Source: Brienomyrus brachyistius
Lineage: Eukaryota > Chordata > Actinopteri > Osteoglossiformes > Mormyridae
Direction of reading: 5' to 3'
DNA length: 64,000 nucleotides
Assembly (NCBI RefSeq): GCF_023856365.1
Contig: NC_064543.1
Coordinates: forward strand, 3,555,952-3,619,951
Shown: positions 10,201-21,100 of the stretch, one piece after another
Position numbering within the stretch: position 1 is the stretch's first letter
How the letters are laid out: the number at the start of each line of letters is the position of its first letter
Made by a program: the position numbers and the translations under genes
The notes under the pieces: generated by a model
Seen by the model: only the letters and a program-made list of their open reading frames with translations
The model's database searches: none
Told to the model about the DNA's origin: nothing

Positions 10201-12941
10201 TACATTACAGAAAAGGCTGTTTCCGGTGAAGTCCACGTATTTCATGGCAGAAGCTCCAGCTGCCCTGTGCAGAAACAGAAACACTCACGTCTGCACTGCT
10301 TTCTGCAGGTTTCCGCTCTGAAACCGGGACTCAAACACCAGGTTGTTGCCACCTCCGGCATCCATGCGAGACACAGCTTTCCTCATTGGCCCTCGGCTGC
10401 CCCCACACCGAGAACGGGTGAAGCAGGGTAACTTTGTGGCTGGGAGATGTGAGACAATTATAAAAGCTGTTTTAGGATATACTGGATTGTCCACTATCCA
10501 ATTTGTGGACACCACACGCATTACAATTAGAAAGCATTCCTGCAGTATTCACTGGATGAAGCTACTGAAATGCTTTGGATGGGTTACCTAGGTCAATACA
10601 GTAAACCAGCTTTCCTTTCTCCTCCCTCACTGGCATTGGCAATCTTTCATAGCCTGTAGGTTGGTAGAACGGCTCTGGTTCCAGAGGTTCCCATTCTAAA
10701 AACAGGAACAATAAAGATGGAACTTTTGCTCTGGCAGTATCCTAACAATTATGTGTCAAGTCTGGCTGCTGCACCAGTAGGTACCGATGTGCTGAATGTC
10801 CTCCTTGATGACTTCACACTCTATGGGCCAGCGGACCCGCTTGTGCAAACTGGCAGTGGGAGGTACAGAGATGAGCCCCCGTGGCTGACAAAGACGGGGC
10901 ACGAAATGGGATCCGTTGAAATCAAGGATGAGTTGTCTGGTCTTGACTGTGGACTGTCCTAGGGCAATGGAAACTGAAGAGAAGAGAATCAAACAAATGT
11001 TTAACACTCAGGCTTGCGTAGATTTGTCCTGAATGAATATACGCAAACAAGTCCTTTTTTCTGTGGCACCTTTAGAAATTATTCTTGTGAAACAGAACCC
11101 AAACCATTTTACTACAATTATATGACTATCTACAATCAGTGATAGCACAACAGCCAGATTTCCAATCGTTTTTAACCTTTTTACTACACTGAAGACATAA
11201 CTATTTACATGTATTGTCCCATCCATCCATCCATTTTCCAAACTGCTTATCCTACTGGGTCGCGGGGGATCCGGAGCCTATCCCGGAAGCAATGGGCACG
11301 AGGCAGGAAACAAACCAGGATGGGGGGCCAGCCCATCACAGGGCACATTCATACATTCACACACAAGCACTCCTACGGTCAATTTAGCAAGTCCAATTAG
11401 CCTCAGCATGTTTTTGGACTGTGGGGGGAAATCGGAGTACCTGGAGGAATCCTGTATTGTCCTATTAATAATGAAAATCAAAAATAAAACTTAAAATCCG
11501 CAAATTTAAACATGTCTTCAGTTAATCTTAATTAAAGTCAATTTTAATTAAAGCCCTAATTGTTTTGTTCGGGTGTGAAATAAATAGCCAGTTCACTCAC
11601 AGAATTTCTTCCGGGTGCACCTGCGTTCACCGTCAGTCTCAGTCCCTGGGTCCTCGCCGTCTGACAGAATGAAGCCATGGATTCTCTCCCACAGTCTATT
11701 AGTGATGAAGCTGCTCTGCAATTTACTCTACAACCAGTAAGACCTCCTGTCAGTGAATAAACTACGACCAAACATGCTTATAATAAGGCTCCGGAAGTCA
11801 CACTGAACAGAAAACTTCATGACATATGTAACAATACTTTTTTCCAGTAGTCAGTTATTTACTGAGAATCTTGAAAGCAAAACAATGCGATTTTATAATC
11901 TAAATAACTTGACCAGCTGAAAATTTGAAATAAAAAACAAAGCAACACCTGGTATTTTCCCCATACTTCCATACTTAATTCGTCACAACTGTAAACGGTC
12001 CAACGACCTGAAGGTCACCGGGATAAACTCAGTCTCATATTCGATATTCAGTTTTCCGACTTTACTACCTTTCAACAGAAGCGATGCAAGATAGGCAGCT
12101 TTTAATGACAGGATTTAGATTTCCAGTACATAGACAACGATGCACCTCGATTATTTTTGCAGTTCAAGGCATTTCACAATTTGGGCAAAATCTTGTTAAT
12201 AACTAAGAAGGTCATTTCAACAGTAAGGAAATTGGAAACTGCTTGGTTGTCCAGATTTCTCTACGGGCGAATTTTAATTCATTTCCAAATGTTTGCATGT
12301 ATCCATATAATATGCAGTGGGGCAATATACAAATAGGTTAAGTCCACATGAGACAACCATGCCCAGCAAAGTGTGCTTTGATCAGTGGACCCTGGGGAAC
12401 AGTGCACACCATTTGGGTTTTCAGTTTATCTACGTCTGTAATAGTTATTAATTACTATATTGTATCCATATAACATGTAATGGGACAATAATTGAATGGA
12501 TTAATAACTCCAAAATGTGTCCTCTGAAGTGTGTTTTGATCAGAGTGCTTTGTGCGACAATGCACACCCCTTGGATTGTTGTGTTATCTGACAATGCGGA
12601 CCCCCAAAAAACTGCCTACCTTGCTTCTGTTAAAAGACATTAAGAAACCTGTATATCTAATATGAGGGTAACTTTACAGCGGTCTGAAGGCTTCACAATT
12701 TTACATTGACAGTACCACATTACTCCAATGTGTGTACATATAAACACACATTGTAAATATACAGCGATGAGACATGAATATTAAGAATGGAGTATACCAT
12801 TTTACCTTTTAATGTAACGTTAGACTTGGGACCTAACTTTGTCAGAATTATTGAAGTGAGTATTGTTAAATTACACTGCGTACTCACCCCGCATATATCG
12901 AAGCTGGTAAAATTCTCCGCCTGTTTCTTTAGACCGCCCAT
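1259..12941 (-). CDS. AGBL2: Cytosolic carboxypeptidase 2 (tubulin deglutamylase/detyrosinase family, M14)
   Basis: Firm exons, minus strand: 11601-11715, 10785-10973, 10588-10695, 10289-10439, 8302-9084, 7117-7270, 6604-6730, 6418-6518, 5576-5694, 5355-5421, 4857-4955; all join in phase. Zinc and catalytic residues are visible: HPGE in the 783-nt exon, FHGH at the start of the next, and the Glu of MESTFGG in 6604-6730. Signatures such as [18 protein letters not shown] and SDGPPVHL fit AGBL2 better than AGBL3. The family removes glutamates or the terminal residue from tubulin tails in the cytosol and at axonemes. The likely first exon is 12888-12941 ([10 protein letters not shown]..., phase 0). 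The C-terminal exons 3707-3790, 3582-3606, 2683-2889, about 1931-2215 and 1259-1419 are tentative: the tail is poorly conserved and one junction needs a weak acceptor. Identity is strong; the two ends are not. Confidence 0.9.
3015..3285 (+). repeat. Degenerate SINE copy in an AGBL2 intron
   Basis: A weak head (CACGGTGGCTCGGTGGG) and body (TTCCCACAGTTCAAAGGCATACAGTTAGGCT) of the tRNA-headed SINE family, ending near CAGGATAAGTACC. It is read through by a long minus-strand ORF that is therefore not a gene. Confidence 0.55.
5234..5318. repeat. Three-copy 29-bp minisatellite
   Basis: The unit ATTGTGTCCACATACTTTTG plus GTTATATA repeats three times. Only one base differs between copies (TCAACA against TCCACA). 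It lies just downstream of AGBL2 exon 5355-5421, in the following intron. Confidence 0.85.
6126..6366. mobile_element. AT-rich MITE, family with ends like CAAATAATGTA / AGTAAAATG
   Basis: About 240 bp with complementary ends (AACACTTGAATGGGACACAA at the left; TTGAGTGCCCCATTAAGT at the right). Related copies are seen at 17815-18146, 24640-24920 and 50987-51197. There is no coding capacity. It lies in an AGBL2 intron. Confidence 0.55.
6950..7068. mobile_element. Short palindromic MITE, copy 1
   Basis: Starts CAGTGTTTCCCAATGCAG and ends as its approximate inverse (GGTCCCTGAGGAACACTG), with TTTCGCTCCCTCC / GGAAGCAAAAATG inside. Same family as 7951-8091 and 60472-60618. The CAGTG termini suggest a hAT-type element. 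It sits in the AGBL2 intron after the exon at 7117-7270. Confidence 0.65.
7555..7650. repeat. Four-copy 25-bp minisatellite
   Basis: The unit GCCCAGGTGTGAGGAGAAAC plus CCCCA starts at 7561, 7586, 7611 and 7636. It is GC-rich and nearly perfect, inside an AGBL2 intron. The minus-strand ORFs over it are repeat translations. Confidence 0.9.
7951..8091. mobile_element. Short palindromic MITE, copy 2
   Basis: Opens with CAGTGTTTAGTAACCCAG and closes with GGGTTGGGAAACACTG. Flanks TCCTATAA and TCCTAGAG share five of eight bases, compatible with a worn 8-bp target duplication as made by hAT elements. In an AGBL2 intron. Confidence 0.7.
9171..9476 (+). repeat. tRNA-derived SINE, near full length
   Basis: Head GGTGGTGCAGTGTTTGGCAC, body GTTTGCATGTTCTCC and tail AACTGGATGGATATGG are all present but diverged. 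It lies in the AGBL2 intron upstream of the large catalytic exon. Confidence 0.8.
11220..11452 (-). repeat. tRNA-derived SINE, head-truncated
   Basis: Starts with the inverted tail CATCCATCCATCCATTTTCC and runs to the CAGTCCAAAAACATG block and TACCTGGAGGAA, then stops before the tRNA-like head. In an AGBL2 intron. Confidence 0.85.
12296..12600. repeat. Imperfect tandem duplication, about 163-bp period
   Basis: Two diverged direct copies: ATCCATATAATATGCAGTGG... through GTGTGCTTTGATCAG...CACACC, and again ATCCATATAACATGTAATGG... through GTGTGTTTTGATCAG...CACACC. No ORF. It lies between the tentative first AGBL2 exon and the first firm exon. Confidence 0.6.
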
Positions 12942-13106
12942 TCTGAAACTGAATCATTCAAAAAGCCACACAGAGCAGGAAAACTTAAACTATGTCAGAT
13001 AATTAATCTGCAATGCGAGGCACTTTTCTGCGACAATGAACACATAAACCCAAGGTCATGCGTTGCATTACGCAAAATCGCGCTTATGTGTGGACACATA
13101 TAAAAC

Positions 13107-13110
<4 letters not shown>

Positions 13111-13179
<69 letters not shown>
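13111..13179. repeat. (AT)n microsatellite
   Basis: About 35 uninterrupted AT dinucleotides, upstream of AGBL2. The tyrosine/isoleucine ORF across it is an artefact. Confidence 0.95.
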
Positions 13180-13181
<2 letters not shown>

Positions 13182-13479
13182 CATACTCATATAAATGTAC
13201 GCACTTTTTATATGTGTTTCTGTGTATGTGATTGCGCAAGTATGTATCAATGTTTGTATGCATGCACGAAGACTGCGATTGTATAACTTACAGAGAAGGG
13301 TGGCTTGATATTTTCGTCCCATACAGCAGCCAGTACACTTCGGAGTTATATGTGTAGCTAGCTATTAGAGATTGTTTACAACTCGTAACTCTGGAAACGA
13401 TGTTTCCCTGGAGACCAGATTGCGCTGTTTTTTGTTTTTTTGTGAGCTAAAGCCGAAAACTGGGTCCCGCTGACAGCAG

Positions 13480-13660
13480 GTAGCGCTATAGCCTCACACG
13501 TCTAAAGTGACTTTGTATGTGTTTCTCTCTATTGAATTTGCTTATTCCTGCATGGGTTTCCTCTAGATATCCAGGTTTATTTTTCCAGTCCAAACACATA
13601 TAGTTTAGGTGAATTGGTGCTTGTGCCTTGCATCCTATTCAAGGTGCCCTCCAGCTTCAT
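13480..13660 (+). repeat. Degenerate SINE fragment
   Basis: Recognisable pieces of the SINE body: GCATGGGTTTCCTCTAGATA, TTTTCCAGTCCAAACACATA and CCTTGCATCCTATTCAAGG. Highly diverged. Confidence 0.45.
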
Positions 13661-14360
13661 TATTTAAGAGGTAAATATGCCTTTTCTCTCTGGGGTCTAA
13701 ATCTACGTTTACTGTAACAGTAACACTTTTAATACCCCAATTGAGGTTGTGTGGTGCCATGGAAGTGAAGCATATATTTATCTAGATCATATTGGAATTC
13801 CAATCATTAATTAAATGAATTAAATTAAGGATATACAGACACTACAAAAATATGAAATTTCAATGCATGCATTATTATAGCTGGGCTTGCACAATATGCA
13901 GAAGCAATTTGCAGGGTTCACAAAAGACAAGGTGTTGAATTGACAGGGATAGAACTTTGCTTATGTCTTGTCGCTACATTTATTTGATTACTATACCATG
14001 GAGTTGATGGGTTTGTTTCTTCTGTGGACGTCATTCTACTTCGTGCAAACTTGGACTGAGTTAACCAAGCTGGAGTACATAAAATACAGCAGATACTTTC
14101 TCCTTCGGTGGAGTTACCTTCAGCACCTTTGCCCACCTGTGGATCTAGTCATCCCTGACCTAAATTGTTTTGATGATCAAACAATTGGGAAAAGGAATTC
14201 TACTGGTGCATTCCCCCATAGGACCAGGAAGCTTGGTAAGCAGACTGAATAAACAACCTCTCTCCTGGGTCTCCTTGCCTTCTATGAATCTCTTCGAAAT
14301 AAGACTGACGGGTTGCAAGCCGATGTATGATTTCAACAGGGGTTCAGAGATCCTTACTTA

Positions 14361-14800
14361 TTGACGATTATAGAGACATACAGTACATGGCTGTCAGAGA
14401 GAGATTCGGACACTGAAGTGGCCATTAACAGTTTCAGTGCACTCGTGCGGCTAGACCGAGATGCTAGAGGGACTGACGTATCAAGAGGGGATGGGGTTTG
14501 CTTATATCTAAATCAAAGATATTGCAAGCATGATCTGGTTAAAGAAAGACTATGCGCTAAAGATGTTGAATTGTTGTCCGAATCGCTACACCCGCCTTAT
14601 CTGCTCTGTGAGTTTCCTCAAATATTTGTCATGGTCATATACATTCATCCAAGAACCACCTCTATATAGTGGCCATCTCCCTGGAAGACAATTGTGGTGC
14701 AGAAACACTAGGGATTGTAACATCCAGTCCTTCTTTTCTATAAAAACCAACAGATTCAGACACTCATTTGTTCCCAGTGCCATTTCTCTGCTGAATACAG
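14361..14800 (+). mobile_element. Internally deleted LINE relic (endonuclease piece joined to RT tail)
   Basis: A run at 14440-14665 reads like the apurinic endonuclease domain of a fish LINE (RLDRDARGTD..., RGDGVCLYLNQRYC, VVIYIHPR-like end). It is followed within 40 bp, in another frame, by the far C-terminal end of the same kind of element (FSIKTNRFRHSFVPSAISLL). The whole reverse transcriptase between them is gone. Non-functional. Confidence 0.6.
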
Positions 14801-15436
14801 AGCAGGGATGGTTTGGTTTGGTTTACTATGTGGTTGGAACCTAATACTGTTGTTGATGATTATGCTATTGCTGGGAAATTTGATCATATTTATGTAATAC
14901 ATGATCCTGGCTGTGTCACACATTTCCAGCAGTAACTTGGCGGATTATTTTGGTGTTATTTTAGAACGGTATTTATGCTAGAGGCTTTTATCATTCCAAG
15001 AATAGTATGATTGGTGTATTGTATACGATTTTCTTTTAACTATTAATGAGAGCTATGAGATGACAGTTGGGGAACACTGTTGCCTCACAGGTTCTGGTAC
15101 TCGGTGCCCTTTGTGCTCTTGGTCTGGAGTCTTTGACTCTTGTTCCTTTATGCTTCTTTTTGTTGGCTTGCTGAAAACCAGTTACCTTCTGGGGACGACA
15201 AAGCTGAAGCTGAAGGAAGTTAAATGACTGGAAACTACATGCAACACTAAGAAAAAACACAAAACAATAACAGAGTCATTTCAGCAAGATAGAAAAACCA
15301 GACGAAACTGCATTGCCGGTGTGGGTGTGATGAGAAGGAAAACACAGGAGGAAGCGAAGAATGGAGACGGGGAGGAGTTTGAAGTAGAATCAACAAAGAA
15401 CAATAAATGTTGCCGCCTGACCATGCCTCCCAATTC

Positions 15437-15762
15437 ACCTCCATCCATCCATTTTCTGAAACCACTTATCCTGCTCATGGTCACAGGAAGGTCCTGATCA
15501 TATCCTGAAGAGTACAGACAGGGAACAACATAGGATGGGGCACCGGCCTGTCGCAGGGCTCACACACACAGCCAATTTGGTAACTCCAATTCGCCTCAAC
15601 GTGTTTTGCATTGTGAATTGTACCCAGAGGGCACCCCACAGGGAGAACATTCAAACAGCATAAACATGGAGAACCATAAACCAGAAGCATAAACTGTGGA
15701 GACCCAACCCTGGTCCCAGTGTGTGTAATGCAACAGCGCCAACCACTGTGACCCCCCTACTG
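15437..15762 (-). repeat. tRNA-derived SINE, diverged full-length copy
   Basis: Inverted tail CATCCATCCATTTTCTG at the left, AATTTGGTAACTCCAATTCG in the middle and AACAGCGCCAACCACTG (inverted A-box region) at the right. Substitutions are spread throughout, so it is an old insertion. Confidence 0.7.
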
Positions 15763-16784
15763 TACACCCATTGGGTGAAATGTCTTTCCACCTGCTTCCA
15801 GGATTGTGCTTAAAAGGAAATGTGTCACACGGAGAGAAACGGAATAACACAAGAGCATAGGAATCAGTAAATTAATTTCTATCACACAGTTATAATTTGC
15901 AGTCTGCTTGCACTAAAATGTAGTCCATCAGCCACCGTGATTGTAACCTGCACATAATTTCACCATCCATTACCCAACAGAGGAAATATAGTAAAGTCAT
16001 TTCTGTACATTAATTTAAAAAATATGCTATATTCACAAGTCTCACAGTATTAAACAACCTAATTGCCTAGAAAATGGAGAGGTAAATAGATATCTCCGTG
16101 CTACAGAATTTGAAGAATTCTGAGTTTTGAGTTTATTATCAGTTCCCTGTACGATCTCACGCCAGTTTCCTGGGACCACCATAAGAGTACAACTGTCATG
16201 CAGTACCATACGTGACTAAAGCTAATTTGAACATATTAGCAGATCCATGAGTACTGTAGTTACATCCAAATATTCTTGCGTCAGTCTTTTTGTCAAACTT
16301 GAATTTTAACAACAGTAAAAGCATCTTAAATGTCATTTTGAAAGGTCACATCTTACCAGGTCTCATACCAAACAGGAGCAATGAAGTATTGTGATCATTC
16401 AGTCAGTTCTCAGGAAGAAAACAAAATCATTATTGTTAATTAAGACCTACAAAAGAACGGTGGACGCTCTTGCAGTAATTATGGAAACAGGGGAAAGTGT
16501 GCAAAGTCCATACATTCAAAGTATTCAGTTACTGCTACGTTTGTAAGAAGTAGAGTTTGCTAGTATAGTACTGAGATTTAGTTTGTCAGCGTAAGAGAAT
16601 TGCGGAAAGTAAATTGCTCACGTTCATGCCGTTTGATATTATGGTACTAAATCGCTTGCAGAATAAAATCAAGACTGTTCTTCTAAACTTAATATGTCCA
16701 TGGTGGTGAACTGGGAGTTGAGTCATCAGATGACGTTCTCTGTTTACTGGTCAATATGCGTCCTTCGTCTCATCTATTGTCATG

Positions 16785-17110
16785 AGCTGAGGGTAATGAC
16801 CAAAAGAACAGGGTCGCAAGCGAATTGAAGTTTCTCCACAAGGTTGCAGTACTCATTTATAAGAGTGTGAAGAAGCTGGCAGTCCCAAGGGACCTCATAA
16901 GACAGAACTCCTACAGCTTAAAATTAAAAAAATAGTCAGCTGAGCTGGTTCAGGATTCTGCCTGGAAAGCTCCGAAAGAAGCGCTGCTCGCATGGTCATT
17001 GTGTTGTGGCCCAGGGGAAGACCCAGGGCATGCTGGAGGAATCATGTTTTCTAGCTCGCTTGGGTACATTTAGAGATCCCTGAGAAAGAGCTAGTGTCTA
17101 TGACCATGGA
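16785..17110 (+). mobile_element. RTE-like LINE 3' fragment
   Basis: Nucleotide blocks GTCATGAGCTGAGGGTAATG, GGGGAAGACCCAGGGCATGC and AGATCCCTGAGAAAGAGCTA match the conserved C-terminal coding end of a common fish LINE (HELRVMT, RGRPR-like). Frames are broken by several stops and indels. Confidence 0.55.
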
Positions 17111-17814
17111 AAAATAGGTATGGTCTGATCATTTGTTGGTATGCTCAGCATGTTTGTTTAGTTGTTTGTTTATTTATTTATTTATATATTTTGAGTATTG
17201 GGATTATATAAGGTTTCATATTACAGCCTCTGTTTTAATATTCCAGACATTCGTGTTTTCTAAAGGCTGAGTACAGAAAGCATGCCTGCATTACTTGAGC
17301 CTTTATACCAAAATAACTTTTTCTGAATATACAAATGGCTTTATTTCCATTCATGTAATAATTTTTTATTGAGTATACAAATGTATCTTGCATCTTACAT
17401 AAGCTTATAACTAAAGTTAAAAAATATTGATATATGTGTATAAATGATATACGGATCAATAAATATTGTTTCCAGTTTGGAGTGAACCATACACCAACAT
17501 GGTTATGCTGAAGAATGTATTGTTTGATAACAAAACACACAAAGCCACTAAACTGTACTAAACTAGAAAGTAGATAAATACAATATATTATATGTTAGAT
17601 ATGGAATAACTGTTACATTAGAAGACAAAGTGTACAGAAAATTCTCTCATTAAAGCAGATTGATTTACTGATTATTTTTCATTCCACTCCACTTGTTGTC
17701 GTTAAATAGAACAATATGCCTAAACAGATCAATTTAAATAATCATATGTGCAGACAATATTCTATTAGATATTAATTTCTGTCTTACTTTGACGGGGCAT
17801 AACTACTTAGCAGT

Positions 17815-18146
17815 ATCTCAGTTACTACCGAAGTACAAATAAAGTTGGTACTCGAAATAAAATATGCATCATGATTCATTAATGATTAACGAATGTGAGA
17901 TCAGTATTTCACGTGTTATTCATTGTTTGCTCCTTCAGTAGTTCCTTCATTAGTTAACAAAGGTTTACAGAATTAACAAGTATAGTAACAAACAAAATAA
18001 TCGCTTGAGATATATCACATTTCATTAATGATGAACAAACATGAGATCGATATGTAATTAAGGCTTAATTTGTGGTTAAATAATATGCACATAAGTTAGG
18101 ATAATAGGATAATGCTACATTATTTGCGCCCCCTTAAGTAAAGTAT
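17815..18146. mobile_element. AT-rich MITE, same family as 6126-6366
   Basis: Contains the family landmarks ATTCATTAATGATTAACGAA near the left and CTACATTATTTGCGCCCCCT at the right. It ends about 30 bp beyond the stop codon of the ZP-domain gene, so it probably lies in that gene's 3' UTR or immediate flank. Confidence 0.5.
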
Positions 18147-18174
18147 TTGATATCATATCAAGTGATATTAAATT

Positions 18175-21100
18175 TTATCCTCCCAAACCTGTGTTGGATA
18201 GGAGTGCATTCTGGCTGATTGCTTTGTGTTTCCTTGCCTTAGCTTTGTAGACCATCACTCCAGCAAGCATTAGTATGGTGATAAGGAATAATCCCACAAA
18301 AGCCATGGTGTATTTACTTGTGATACTAACACTCTTTGAGCCATGACCTGAAGGATCTGTCATAAAAAGAATAAAATTAGTCATTGTAACTGTAGCAACA
18401 CAATTTGGACAAACTGTCATTCAGCCTAGTACGAATTCTGGCCGCTACCCCGCCGCGCAACAGCGTAGCGTGCGTACTCCCAGCATCCTAATTCTTTGTA
18501 CTTGCATATACCCTTAAAATTATGTTGAATAACAAACATTTCAAATTACGAACGGCCATTTGGAACGTATCTCGTTCGTAAGTAGAGGAGCGTCTGTACG
18601 TATTAAAGTGGCTTGTACTTAGAGACGAACAGTGAAGTATTACCTGAGTTTTGTGAAGCTGGCTTAAAATGCAATGGCCCCTGGGAAATGTAGTGCCTTT
18701 CTGTTTCCACAGATGCCTGTCGCCGGCGACGCAGTACAGGTTTTTGTATACAGCCTTGACTGCACCTTGAATTGGGACTGCCAATCTCACACAGGATCAC
18801 AATACAGCTGATGTACACCTGAGACAAAGTAACAGCAGTGTGGTAATGGAGTCAAATATGACATTATTTTATACATTACTTGCCTCTACATTTGAAAAAA
18901 AAAACTGCTTTGCTACCTCATTATAGCCTCCATTGAACTTAAAAACTTCGATTTCAAAGTTGAACTGGGTGTCATTGCTTTCGTAAACAACAACTGTCTG
19001 GTCTTCAATGCACCTTTAACAAAAACAGAATACAGAATAATTATTGATAAAAGAAAAACATCAATTAGAATAATTCTGGAATACAAATAGATTTAAAAAA
19101 GACGGTTGAGTAATGCAGAGTTTGTCTTCGTTGCAGAAATCATTAGGGGGTGACTTATTGGTATAATTTATTTATAGATGTTTCCAGTAGTTGTTGGGGA
19201 CAGCAGCCGTCTAGGGTCCCTCACCCATTTTTGATGATGTCATAATACATAGGGTTGTCAGGGTTGTCATCTGGAGTGGCCTTGCAGGACTCTACAAAGA
19301 GCTGGATCCGCGGGAGACTGGAGTAGGCACTGATGCCCAAAAACACCATGTCCATCAGTTGTACTTCCAGAGGGTATGTGCTGGTTGCATTTTTTGTTGT
19401 GAACGTATTGTCAGTGTAGAAATCAAAGCTGTAGCTGAAACTGCCGAATGCAGACTCCGTAAACACAAAGTCTGACTTGTAAGTCTTAAAGCTGGCCATA
19501 ACATGGGCTACTTTAGGGTAGCTGCATGAGAAGGGAATCCTCACAAACCGCTTCCTCGTTATGACTGAATCGGGATCTTCAACTGAATATAGTTCATTTT
19601 TAAAGACAATGTAGTCACCGGTGTCCTAAAAAAAGATCAAAATTGAACAAAAACGTCGCTTCCCATTGCTATCAATACAAAATGTGCCGGTATTTTTGTG
19701 AATGATCCAACTTACCTCAAGTTCTGTGCCGCAAGAATTCATAGACACTGTTGCCATAATGTAAGATTCATTTGAAGTGAGTGAGCAGGAAGAGTCCTTC
19801 AGGCGCAGATCAGCAACCTCCAGATCCTTCATTGCGGACTTTTTTAAAGTAATGCTTATGGTGTTCTGTGAGCAAAACACTTCTGCTTCTCCTAAAAGGT
19901 AATGTCAGTAATTATGCTGCATAATTATACTATTGTACCATTAAAATAATATTCTTTGTGATACACTATCATAAAAGAAAAAAAAATCCACTAACCTTCC
20001 TGCAAAGTTGATTTTATAACAATCACAACAAAGCACCTCATCTCAGACTGACTGGAAAGAAAAATGAGGTACATTGACTTATTTTAAGTTTGAATTCCAC
20101 AAAATGATGACCACATACAGAAGTGAATTCTCTCATACCTGATATTTGTTTCTGCTGTGAAACAAAATGGAACGTATTTGTGCAAATCTGGATCTTGGGC
20201 TTCCCAGTTTACTTCCATCTCGGCAATTCCGGGACTATAGCTGTGGAATGTTTTTGTCATGTTCAGAGGACCAGAGATCTGGAAATCATATATCCTGCAC
20301 GAAAGACCAGAAAAATACAAAACACATATAACTGGATGACTCATAAAACAGAACATGATGCAAATTTCTAAGGATGAGTATACTGGCATAAGATGTTATT
20401 TTTCTCTTTAACTTTGCTTTGTGCTGCGCAAATCGTGAGAATGTTTTTTTGATGTTATCTCATCATTGGCTATTTTGTATTGAGGTAAAATTCTGAAAGA
20501 ACTTGGAGAACTAGAGTCTAGAATATCTTCTGTAACAGAATGTTGCAAACATTCAAAATGGCAAAATGGGATGTGAGGTTAAGGTACACAGAGCTGGCGG
20601 TCTGTGCTCTAACAGTGAGGTACAATGTTAGGTTTACACAGAGCTGGGTGTCTGTGCTCTGACAGTGAGGTACAATGTTAGGTTTACACAGAGCTGGGTG
20701 TCTGTGTTCTGACAGTGAGGTACAATGTTAGGTTTACACAGAGCTGGGTGTCTGTGCTCTGACAGTGAGGTACAATGTTAGGCTTACGCAGAGCTGGCTG
20801 CCTGTGCTCTGACAGTAAACTGAAAGGGACTCCCAATCACTGTATATAACACATCTCCCTGAGCTGGAGTAGGAGACAGGAACTGTGGAATCACATCTCC
20901 GGGAGTACAGCTTTCCAGTGGCGGGTCAACTAAAATTAAACAAAAAATAGCTTTAAATTCCTGGAAAAATGTACTTACAAAATTAAGTGACCGAATATTG
21001 CAAAATGCTAAATATCTGGGTTTTCAAAGCATGATATTAATAGCAATTCTGTTCATTATTATCCTTTATAACTTAACAGACTACTACATATTATTATCAT

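Larger units (their letters stand above)
13661..18170. other. Intergenic region between AGBL2 and the ZP-domain gene
   Basis: No gene recognised. Apart from the LINE, SINE and MITE relics listed separately, 13661-14350, 14800-15430, 15760-16780 and 17110-17810 hold only AT-rich unique sequence and short chance ORFs. Confidence 0.6.

Noticed and set aside
13068..13322. 84-codon minus ORF
   Set aside because: Half of it is the (AT)35 tract read as Tyr-Ile.
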